From Chromera velia (taxonomy: Eukaryota > Sar > Chromeraceae), in NCBI GenBank assembly GCA_018398765.1, contig JAHBMJ010001607.1:9609-28190 (forward strand): a stretch of DNA of 18,582 nucleotides. Reading direction: 5' to 3'. Positions within the stretch are counted from its first letter, which is position 1; every line of letters begins with the position of its first letter. Position numbers and translations under genes: made by a program. Of the stretch, positions 10,692-18,582 are shown in pieces. Below the pieces are notes generated by a model. It had not been told where the DNA came from. It made no database searches and saw nothing but the letters and a program-made list of their open reading frames with translations.

Positions 10692-10777
<86 letters not shown>

Positions 10778-10852
10778 CGATCCGGATTTCGGAGCGTTAC
10801 GTTTCGGTACAACAGCCCGAGGCACAGGACCGTCATTGCAGAGAAATTATAG
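6189..10852 (+). CDS. Plastid-targeted class I SAM-dependent methyltransferase, 10 exons
   Basis: Exons: 6189-6433, 6787-6824, 7311-7594, 8173-8221, 8570-8675, 9031-9101, 9296-9368, 9517-9642, 10379-10436, 10778-10852. All introns are GT-AG, all phases close (2,1,0,1,2,1,2,2,0), and the product is 374 aa ending in TAG. Residues 1-16 are a signal peptide, then FSPCGG and an Arg/Ser-rich stretch, as in ASAFAP-type plastid leaders. The conserved order then follows: YKPLLNFM, PFHAYSEGNLCW (about 135-146), SAM motif I VVDIGCSSG (202-210), post-I VTGVDLSPYFLAVA (225-238), motif II around VDMVTICLVNHELP, motif III ILKPGG (298-303), STEPYMDEY, and the C-terminal SPRHRTV. From memory this order matches a plant/algal chloroplast methyltransferase family of unknown substrate. 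Motif I has CSSG in place of the usual GxG, as I recall for that family. An upstream in-frame ATG at 6144 would spoil the signal peptide, so 6189 is preferred. Confidence 0.88.
6601..6651 (+). repeat. Imperfect (CTGTCT)/(CT) tract in methyltransferase intron 1
   Basis: Pyrimidine-rich tract with repeated TCTCTG/TCTC words, lying 135-185 bases before the exon 2 acceptor at 6786. Confidence 0.8.
6876..6926 (+). repeat. GACA/GAGA purine-rich repeat in intron 2
   Basis: G-rich sequence followed by GAGACAGA and CAGA units about 50 bases after the 5' splice site of intron 2. It is the purine-strand counterpart of the CTGT repeats found in intron 3. Confidence 0.8.
7679..7770 (+). repeat. (CTGT)n microsatellite in intron 3
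   Basis: About 23 CTGT-type units with occasional CTGC or TTGT variants near the right end. A shorter CTGT stretch (about 7600-7630) precedes it, separated by an A/G-rich spacer. Confidence 0.95.
7961..8132 (+). repeat. (CTTT)/(CCTT) microsatellite before the exon 4 acceptor
   Basis: A continuous pyrimidine tract of about 170 bases, CTTT then CCTT then CTTT again, ends about 40 bases before the acceptor at 8172. It is much longer than an ordinary polypyrimidine tract and is the largest simple repeat in the window. Confidence 0.95.
8771..8803 (+). repeat. (CCTG)n microsatellite in intron 5
   Basis: About eight GCCT units followed by variant CTGT/CCGT units, within the intron between exons 5 and 6. 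Confidence 0.9.
8907..9030 (+). repeat. Imperfect direct duplication upstream of exon 6
   Basis: Two related stretches begin with gggtgtat (8907 and 8986). Both share CCAGGCTC, TGTGATT and TTGC..AG; the right copy ends in the real acceptor of exon 6 (9030) and the left copy ends in ..attgctgag. The left copy is followed by sequence with loose resemblance to the start of exon 6. This looks like a decayed duplication of an intron-exon junction. Confidence 0.5.
10231..10272 (+). repeat. (GTTT)n-(GATT)n microsatellite in intron 8
   Basis: About four GTTT units change directly to about six GATT units; a short CCCT run (about 10141-10170) lies further upstream in the same intron. Confidence 0.9.
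10693..10774 (+). repeat. (TG)n microsatellite abutting the exon 10 acceptor
   Basis: About 40 TG dinucleotides with two TATG interruptions run right up to the cag acceptor at 10775-10777. No conventional pyrimidine tract intervenes, so the repeat itself occupies the acceptor region. Confidence 0.95.
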
Positions 10853-12266
10853 GTTCAAGCGCGCAGAATGGAGCTAATCGAGAATGAAGACTTGAATGAA
10901 CTTGAAGTCCGTCTGCTTTCTTGTACCGTGACAGGTTCTTTCCTGGATCTGCTGCATCCCGTTGTCAGCGTACTACAGTCTAGACTATATACAGTACGGG
11001 AAATATTAATTTCTCGATCGTATACTAAATATGGTGTATATCAACTTAAAGGTTACCGCTCAGGTTAATATGAATTATGTATACGTGATATGAGATCTAA
11101 TCACTGCATTTAATGATAGTTACTAGGATAGTTACCTACATTGGATGGCTATCGAATCTAAGATCCGTTTACAGTACTATTTAGGGTACTATTCTAGGTA
11201 TTAGTAGTAATTAAAGTTTAAGTATATTTAAATTTAATGATTATAAATTATTTAAAGCTAGATTTAAAGTTAAAATTGCCATGCAAAACCAAGGTCAAAA
11301 CAGTAAAACTTTTTATATTTGGTCACTTATATCATCAAGTTATATGCAGCCGAAGGTTTCTAGAGCGAGTTATTAACTTGAAAGTGTTTGTCAGTGTTAC
11401 TGGGTGAGATTGATAACATCATAACTTGATCATAAGTTTTGGTAGCGTGAAAACCAGCTTGATTGCTAGCTTGATCATTATAACATTAGAATCTCTAAAG
11501 TATAATCTACTTTTTTCTAAAGCGGCCTGGGTCCTGGGACAAAAATTAAGTTACTTGAAAACTTATCATGATGTTGGTAATTTCAAAGTGTTTAGATCTA
11601 AGTTTATATTATTTCTGTAACATATTTCAGATTTGTAATATTTTCTATAGACTTCAACTGAAACTTGTTCTTTAGGTTTTTCTCTCTGACGGAATCTCTC
11701 AACGCGTCCACTTTTTCAGAAACCCCTGTCACTACTTTTGCTGTTGCAGAGATGCGCGGCATGCACAAATGATTACACGGCTGTTCATCAATTCAATGAC
11801 ACGCGTTCACTTCATTCACACTTCAGTCTTTCTTGTCTGTGGTATCGCCTATGCGCGGCAGAAGCGACGCCCCAGAAACAAAGACTCATGTAAGAAGACT
11901 AAATGGACTATGTATCGAGAATCACACACATGCCAACAACAAGACGCGAAATTTGAAACTTTGAGACCATTGTACAGTAGGCATTCACGGAACACAATTC
12001 TGTACAGCCATACAAGAAAAAACAGTCACATGGAAGCAATAAACAGAGGCTGATGATCCACAGAGGCATAGAAGTCCCCTTCCGGACACCCGGCATGAAG
12101 ACAAGCACGCAGACTCTTTTTGACATCTTCCGATGCCCCCCTCTCTCTTACGCACGTATGAATAAATCCTTCCATTCACTTAAGAATGCCGACGAGGCCC
12201 CGATCGAGCGAGTGTGAGTCATGCAGTCCGAACGACGCCCTCCCATCTTGGGGGTTCACGTCACGA
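10853..12266. other. Intergenic region with AT-rich block B
   Basis: This stretch lies between the 3' ends of two convergent genes. About 10980-11700 is strongly AT-rich with TTAA/ATTTAAA words and no coding potential; 11700-12266 returns to mixed composition. Open frames in 11769-12053 and on the opposite strand give translations with no family signature, and probably include 3' untranslated sequence of the minus-strand gene ending at 12267. No terminal repeat or transposase remnant was seen. Confidence 0.5.
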
Positions 12267-13486
12267 TTAGTCGGACAGAAAGGTTTGTTGGTAGTACCCA
12301 GAGAAAGGTGCCACAGAGCTGTAGGGAACCCCAGAGGCATACTGCCCGTTGGGAGCTGTTCCCCAGTACTGGGCAGACACGACGGGTTGCACTGCAGAAA
12401 CAAACAAGAGAGAAACGATCGAGAAAAGGACGGGTTCACGTAATGAGCATGTGCAGCAGGGTCTCTCGAAGGTTAAATGAAAAGATTGGGTGGGACACAC
12501 AAGAGAAGAAGAAAGACTTTTGAACTACGGGCAAATAAAAGGAAGCAGGATACTTCCAGAAAAAGTAAAAACGGAAACGGACGCGAGTACGGGAAAAAAA
12601 GAGATGAGACCACGAGAAGAACAGTTCTTGCTTCCTTCCCTCCCTCCTTCCTCCCTCGCTTCGTTGCTCCCTTCCTGCCTTCCTTCCCTCCCGTCCTTTT
12701 CCCTCCGTCCCTCCCCCCTTTTGGCTTCTTTTTTCGTCCTTCCTTTCTGCCTTTCTTGTCCTTGCATTCTTCCCTTTTTCACGTCGCCCTTCGTCTCCTC
12801 TTTTCCTTCATTCCTTTCTGTCCGACGGCTGTGCATGAGACTGACTGGTTGACTGACCATATTGAAGACCGATCAAGTCTTCATTGGCTTCGTTAACTGC
12901 TTCTGCGTAGTCTCGTGCCTCTCTGTTGACTCTCCTTTGGTTGCGTCTCCACCTCCTCATCGCTGAACGGTCCTCCTCTACAAACAGGGGGGCGTTGGAA
13001 AATCCACCATGCACGGCAGGAGCGCCCCAGGGAGCGAAAGGAATGGAGGAGACACCTGCTATAGGCTGCTGCACAAAAGTTGTGCTGGCGACAGGCTGCT
13101 GGATGTATGTTGTGGTGGTGGCAGGCTGCTGGATATAGGTGGTTGTTGTTGATGCCGTGACTGCTGGTTGCTGAAGATACGCAACAGAAGCGCCGCAGTC
13201 GCCGAGACATCTGAGAACAGAAGAGCGGCGTGACAGGATCCTGTGCTCTGCCCCGGAGTCGTCATCTGCAGGAAGGCAAGGGCAGACAACAAGTATGAAG
13301 ATGGATAGAGGCTTCGGGAGTGCGATGCATGGATACGTCAGTGAGACGGGGCGCAGAGGAAGAAAGGAAACAGCGAAGACGGAGAGGATCATGATGTCTT
13401 CAAAGCAGACAAGACTGTTTACCTGAAGCAGCCACAAAGCCAGGATGCCCCGCAAACCATCCCGCTGCAGTCAGAACAAGAGACAT
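12267..13486 (-). CDS. Secreted YxQQP-repeat protein, unknown function, 3 exons
   Basis: Exons on the minus strand: 13486-13423, 13265-12858 and 12391-12267. Introns of 157 and 466 bases are GT-AG with CAG acceptors, both in phase 1, giving 198 aa and a TAA stop. Exon 1 encodes 21 residues (MSLVLTAAGWFAGHPGFVAAS) that look like a signal peptide; the reading frame has a stop upstream, which fixes this ATG. Splicing joins it to an acidic DDD start of the mature protein. Residues 51-89 carry four [YF]-[LIV]-Q-Q-P units separated by Thr/Ala-rich spacers; YVQPV at the exon 2/3 junction may be a fifth, degenerate copy. A strongly basic stretch (about 125-139, RRWRRNQRRVNREAR) is followed by a charged helix-like segment and a Tyr/Gly/Pro-rich tail. 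Only C41 and C45 are present. Such repeats suggest an extracellular matrix, wall or adhesive protein, by inference only. The second donor (GTCAGT) is less certain. Confidence 0.68.
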
Positions 13487-14508
13487 CGCAGAGAGGAGGG
13501 TGAAGATTGAGAGGATTGTTTGTGAAACCCAACAGCAACTCTTTTCTGGTGACGCTCTCTCTTTCTCTCACTGCACTGACCGATGAAGATGAAAATGATT
13601 TCGCCAAGTTTCATTGTCACCAAGAAGTCAGTGAGAACAGAATGAAAACAGTGTTCAGTCAATACTCCGCTGGTCTTGACTCAAGAGTTGAACTGGAGAG
13701 GAAGTGAGACGTGTTCAATTGAAGAGGAACTCACTATCTACTAAACAGGTTTCTGCCAGAAGCTGTCTGGTTTGTCTAAAGACCCGTATCGAGCACAAGA
13801 AAATGGGAGCAAACGAGGTCAGAGTGCTGTTTTCTTGAGGTCTCCGTGCCTGTTTTCCTGCTGAGTAAGAGCTGCCAGATGCCTGTTGCCTTCCAGGCCA
13901 CGCAATGAATTGCAACGCGACAGCTGTTGCGTTCTGTTGCTGCAACACTTAGGGCTCGGCTCGCCTTAGGAGTTTGGCTCGGAACGTATTAGCTCGGCGA
14001 GTGCATGACATGCAGTGAGTTCCTGGGATGCCTGCGCGGCGCAACTCGATCAATTATAAGAAGTGCCCCACGCGCACGCGTGGCCCCGGAAAAAAAGGTG
14101 CGTGTAGTCCCGATTGATCTCGATCCCGAAAAAAACGTGTTTTCACTTTCCGGGGCCACACCACAAAGTTGAGCAGCTTGAGCTTTGCGGGGCCACAGAT
14201 TCAACTGCCGTCTCCGACATTCTCCGACTTAGTATTTCCACTCACTGAGCTCAGACTCAGCCTCAGAGTCAGCTGACGTATGAATCCGTAAGAGTCCGGA
14301 CTTAAGGAGAGCTTTCGTTTGTCACCTCGAATGGTGAGTCACTTTGATCACACCAATTTGCGACTTTCTGACTTGCTCAGGTGTCAGGAGGCTCACGAGT
14401 CTTCAAATCTCGAAGGGAAGAGAGACAGGAGACAAGGAGACAGGCGGTGGTTTTTGCCGACAGGTCGAACGACAAATTCTTCTATCAGCGTGTCCAGAGT
14501 ACTTCCTG
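13487..14508. promoter_or_regulatory. Divergent upstream region of the repeat protein and leuB
   Basis: About 1 kb separates the two start codons. It holds a 13-bp-arm inverted repeat (14080-14159), a third partial copy of its ggggccaca arm at about 14185-14193, and a cluster of CTCAG/GAGTCA words at 14240-14275 (CAGAGTCAGCTGACG). GAGTCA is the core half of a bZIP-type site; a link to amino-acid control is speculation. An ATG followed by a good donor (14331, GTGAGT) may belong to an upstream leuB exon. Confidence 0.4.
14080..14159. repeat. Inverted repeat, 13-bp arms
   Basis: The arm gtggccccggaaa (14080-14092) is matched by its reverse complement tttccggggccac (14147-14159), with a 54-base spacer that itself contains A-runs and a cgattgatctcgat near-palindrome. 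It could fold as a cruciform or be the ends of a very small inverted-repeat element; no target duplication is evident. Confidence 0.6.
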
Positions 14509-15600
14509 ATGGGCGCATATAAAATTGCGGTCATTGCCGGGGACGGCATTGGACCTGAGGTAATGGCAGAAGCCTTGAAAGTCTTAAATGCTGTCGGATC
14601 GAAATTCGGTCACTCTTTCGCTTACGCTGAAGCTTTTGCCGGGGGCAGTGCCTTCGATCAGTACGGTTGTCATTTACCCCAGCAGACCATCCAGATTTGC
14701 AAAGAGAGTGACGCGATTCTTTTTGGTTCCGTGGGAGGGCCAGTGAATGCTCAGTCCGAACCGAAATGGAAGGATGCAGAGAAGAACTCTCTCCTCGGTT
14801 TGAGGAAGACGTTCAACCTTTCTGTGAACATTCGGCCCTGCACCATCTACCCGTTTCTGTCCCATTTGTCCCCCTTGAAGCCAGAATTGATTGAGAAGGG
14901 GGTGGACATTTTGATCATTCGTGAACTGGTGGGGGGAATTTATTTCGGTGTGCATAAGACTGAAGGAGACAAGGCGACCGACATTCTGGAGTACACGGTG
15001 GATCAGATCAAGAAGCCCGTGGAGTTTGCCTTCAAGGCAGCCCGGCTCCGTGACAACAAAAGAGTCACGGTGGTGGACAAGGCCAATGTCTTGGACTCTT
15101 CGCGTTTGTGGCGAAAAGTCGCCACGGAAGTACACAAAGACTTCCGAGATGTTGCGGTAGAGTTCATGTACGTGGACAACGCCGCGATGCAGCTGATTCA
15201 GAAACCGTCTGATTTTTCCGTCGTTGTCACTGAGAACATGTTTGGTGACATTCTATCGGACGAGGCTTCCGTGCTGCCGGGATCGCTGGGCCTGATGCCT
15301 TCGGCGTCTCTGGGGGACTCTATTCACATGTACGAGCCCGCAGGGGGGTCTGCCCCTGATATTGCGGGACAGGGGAAGGCCAATCCTCTGGGGCAGATTC
15401 TGTCCGCCGCGATGCTTTTGAGGTTTTCTTTCAATTTGGAGTCGGAGGCGAGGGCAGTCGAGCGTGCTGTCGAGGAGACGCTCCGAGAAGGAAAGCGGAC
15501 GGGCGACTTGATGCGGTCGACCGGGGAAGAGAAGGGGGTAACGCTTTGCAGCACAAGCGAGTTAGGAGATTCAATTGCAGCAAAAATATTGAAACCATGA
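14509..15600 (+). CDS. leuB: 3-isopropylmalate dehydrogenase (leucine biosynthesis)
   Basis: Oxidatively decarboxylates (2R,3S)-3-isopropylmalate to 2-oxoisocaproate with NAD+ and Mg2+ or Mn2+, the third leucine-specific step. The frame from ATG 14509 gives 363 aa, the usual length for bacterial LeuB, and begins exactly at the core fold ([14 protein letters not shown]). Family landmarks are intact: GSVGGP (73-78), LLGLRK with R99, R109 in NIRP, R138 and Y145 in [12 protein letters not shown]191 in VDKANV, D223 in [10 protein letters not shown]247 and D251 in [13 protein letters not shown], and the NAD-binding [19 protein letters not shown]. The frame is open upstream to 14344, but that extension looks like translated leader. 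A splice from ATG 14331 to 14464 would add a 16-residue N-terminus. No clear organelle leader is seen, so location is uncertain. The lack of introns contrasts with its neighbours. Confidence 0.95.
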   Translation: MGAYKIAVIAGDGIGPEVMAEALKVLNAVGSKFGHSFAYAEAFAGGSAFDQYGCHLPQQTIQICKESDAILFGSVGGPVNAQSEPKWKDAEKNSLLGLRKTFNLSVNIRPCTIYPFLSHLSPLKPELIEKGVDILIIRELVGGIYFGVHKTEGDKATDILEYTVDQIKKPVEFAFKAARLRDNKRVTVVDKANVLDSSRLWRKVATEVHKDFRDVAVEFMYVDNAAMQLIQKPSDFSVVVTENMFGDILSDEASVLPGSLGLMPSASLGDSIHMYEPAGGSAPDIAGQGKANPLGQILSAAMLLRFSFNLESEARAVERAVEETLREGKRTGDLMRSTGEEKGVTLCSTSELGDSIAAKILKP

Positions 15601-15639
15601 AGAAACAGGCACAAACAACGCGGCTGCAAATCATGATTT

Positions 15640-16087
15640 TTAAACTCGGTACGGATGTGTCCGGGATGTCATTTATGTGAACAGTGAACTATCCAGTCTA
15701 TGCAGTCTATCCTATTAAATTTTTATACTCTCATGCATTTAATTAATAATTCCAGCCCTGATTCAAACTTCATTAATTGATTATATGTGTATAAACCTAG
15801 GTATACACTTTTGGGGGGCATCTAGGGGGGTATAGAAGGGGCTGTGAGGGCATTCACTTAAGGTACTTTCCTATCCCTATAATATATTATTAATTGTTTA
15901 AAATTTCTTGCTCTTCATTTTATTTTTTTACACTAAATTTTACTCTTAATTTCCGTTTACAGACTCTAGTATAGAGATCGACACTTACTTAAAAGTTTTT
16001 GTCATTTTAAAAATAAGTTTCAAATTTGAGTCATTATTTAACTCTTTTTAATCAAAACTATAACTTTTCATGCACATTGTAATTCAT
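15640..16087. other. AT-rich block C with G-run cluster
   Basis: Composition turns AT-rich about 40 bases after the leuB stop and stays so up to the LTR boundary at 16088. No open frame is credible. Within it, 15813-15850 carries four G-runs (6, 6, 4 and 3) separated by loops of 6-7 bases. The leuB 3' UTR should end within the first few hundred bases, but no clear AATAAA signal was recognised near it. Confidence 0.55.
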
Positions 16088-16362
16088 TGTTCCGTCAGGC
16101 CTACGGAAGCTATAGGGCTCAGATACGTGCTTATACGATCTTACACATAGAGGTCTATTAGAGAGGGCACCTTTCCTTCAGGCTTGCCTTCTCTCTATAA
16201 CAGGCAGCATGTATGCGCGTCCATTCTCTGTATCTGAGAATTGCTGTCAATAATAGGCACGCGTCTGTATTAAATCAATCACTCTGTATTGGACCCTTTT
16301 ACTATTAAGTCGATCTTGCTTATCGAAGGACTTAGTGTTTCTCTTATTCATGATCCATAACA
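16088..16362 (-). repeat. Putative 3' LTR, 275 bp
   Basis: In element orientation it starts TGTTATGG and ends GGAACA, giving TGTT/AACA inverted ends. It follows a polypurine tract by four bases, which is where a 3' LTR belongs. Near its far end lies an imperfect palindrome (ttccgt..acggaa, 16090-16108). The partner LTR is outside the window, so the exact edges are unproven; a start at TGAT directly beside the polypurine tract is the main alternative. The five bases beyond its end (16083-16087, ttcat on plus) would be one target duplication copy. Confidence 0.5.
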
Positions 16363-16366
16363 ATCA

Positions 16367-16378
16367 CTTCCCCCTTTT
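16367..16378 (-). other. Polypurine tract, plus-strand primer site of the retroelement
   Basis: On the minus strand the sequence reads aaaagggggaag immediately before the putative LTR. In LTR retroelements such a tract primes second-strand DNA synthesis; the role is inferred from position and composition. Confidence 0.55.
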
Positions 16379-16578
16379 AGCTTGTGCGTCCCGCACAATT
16401 CACACCTTTCACCGATCCCAGCCACCTACACCGGCAATCGAAGAACCACCATTGGCGCGGCCGCACCACATGACACGAAGGGCGGGAAAACATAAGAAGA
16501 GTAGAAAAAAAAGGAATGATGGATCGAATCGATTGAAACAGCGCAGTTATCACTTTATGTCATGGAGTAATCAACAGT

Positions 16579-18330
<1,752 letters not shown>

Positions 18331-18344
18331 AATGAGACCTACCG

Positions 18345-18582
18345 GACTTTAACATCATTTCGGACTTTGAAATATAGGATGTTTCATAGTATTTCAACGT
18401 TGTTTATATACCTTTAAATATTATAGACATTCTTTAAAACATGATTCCTTTAAGATAAAATTAATATTAAAGAAAAAATTAAAGCTAAACATGTCAGTGT
18501 CAGGAGATTTCAATTTTTGAGTTCTTTTAGCATTCAATTATGATAATACATAATATTGTATTTACAATTTTTTTTATATAAT
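18345..18582. other. AT-rich block D at the right edge
   Basis: Immediately upstream (in element sense) of the integrase remnant the sequence becomes AT-rich with frequent stops in all frames, and contains no RNase H or reverse transcriptase coding signal. The junction at about 18335-18350 is abrupt. Two related words, cggactttaac and cggactttgaa, lie close together at 18343-18371. It continues out of the window. Confidence 0.5.

Noticed and set aside
717-10774. Tandem arrays considered as a CRISPR or structured satellite
   Set aside because: Units are 2-4 bases without unique spacers; they are ordinary microsatellites.
10457-10852. 131-codon frame ending in the exon 10 sequence
   Set aside because: Most of it is the TG array (Val/Cys repeats) and intron 9; only the final 24 codons belong to the gene, joined by splicing to exon 9.
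12525-12896. Arg/Lys/Glu- or Pro/Phe/Leu-rich frames at 12525-12896
   Set aside because: They fall in the intron of the minus-strand repeat-protein gene and arise from CCTT-type pyrimidine-rich DNA.
12808-13455. 215-codon unspliced frame as the repeat-protein gene
   Set aside because: Its N-terminus reads through a GT-AG intron (13266-13422), and the spliced form from ATG 13486 gives a better signal peptide. Its C-terminus reads past a phase-compatible donor at 12858 into purine-rich intron.
14344-14508. 55-residue N-terminal extension of leuB
   Set aside because: It is open by chance in frame, poor in targeting features, and the conserved fold begins at the ATG at 14509; a spliced leader is a better alternative.

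Overview
The window is eukaryotic nuclear DNA. Genes are interrupted by spliceosomal introns, simple repeats are dense, and an LTR retrotransposon remnant lies at the right edge. One gene begins with a signal peptide followed by Phe at the predicted cleavage site (..VDA|FSP..). That resembles the ASAFAP-type bipartite plastid leader of algae with a secondary red plastid, so a heterokont, cryptophyte or chromerid-like photosynthetic protist is my best inference; the species cannot be fixed from the sequence.

Layout. 1-3.5 kb: no gene I can support, only purine/pyrimidine-biased DNA with microsatellites. 3.5-4.5 kb: AT-rich block. 4.5-5.2 kb (minus): single-exon secreted protein of unknown function. 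5.2-6.2 kb: shared divergent upstream region. 6.2-10.85 kb (plus): a ten-exon SAM-dependent methyltransferase with a plastid-type leader. I reconstructed all nine introns; every reading phase closes and the spliced product is 374 aa. Its introns are loaded with tetra- and dinucleotide repeats. 10.9-11.7 kb: second AT-rich block. 12.27-13.49 kb (minus): three-exon gene for a 198-aa secreted protein with YxQQP repeats. 13.5-14.5 kb: second divergent upstream region. 14.5-15.6 kb (plus): intronless, bacterial-type 3-isopropylmalate dehydrogenase (leucine biosynthesis). 15.64-16.09 kb: third AT-rich block with a G-quadruplex-like motif. 16.09-18.33 kb (minus): 3' part of a decayed Ty3/gypsy-type element (integrase, C-terminal tail, polypurine tract, 3' LTR). 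18.34 kb to the end: AT-rich DNA where reverse transcriptase/RNase H should lie.

The four host genes form two head-to-head pairs, each with about 1 kb between start codons. They share no evident pathway. I saw no operon, CRISPR array, rRNA or tRNA. Points most worth a second look: the retroelement frame, broken by seven stop codons (six TAG, one TGA) with no frameshift in 1.75 kb; the unusual 5' splice-site pattern (G at +5 in all nine methyltransferase donors, never A at +3); microsatellites standing in for intron pyrimidine tracts; and alternation of gene DNA with AT-rich blocks. No clearly new multi-gene system is visible.
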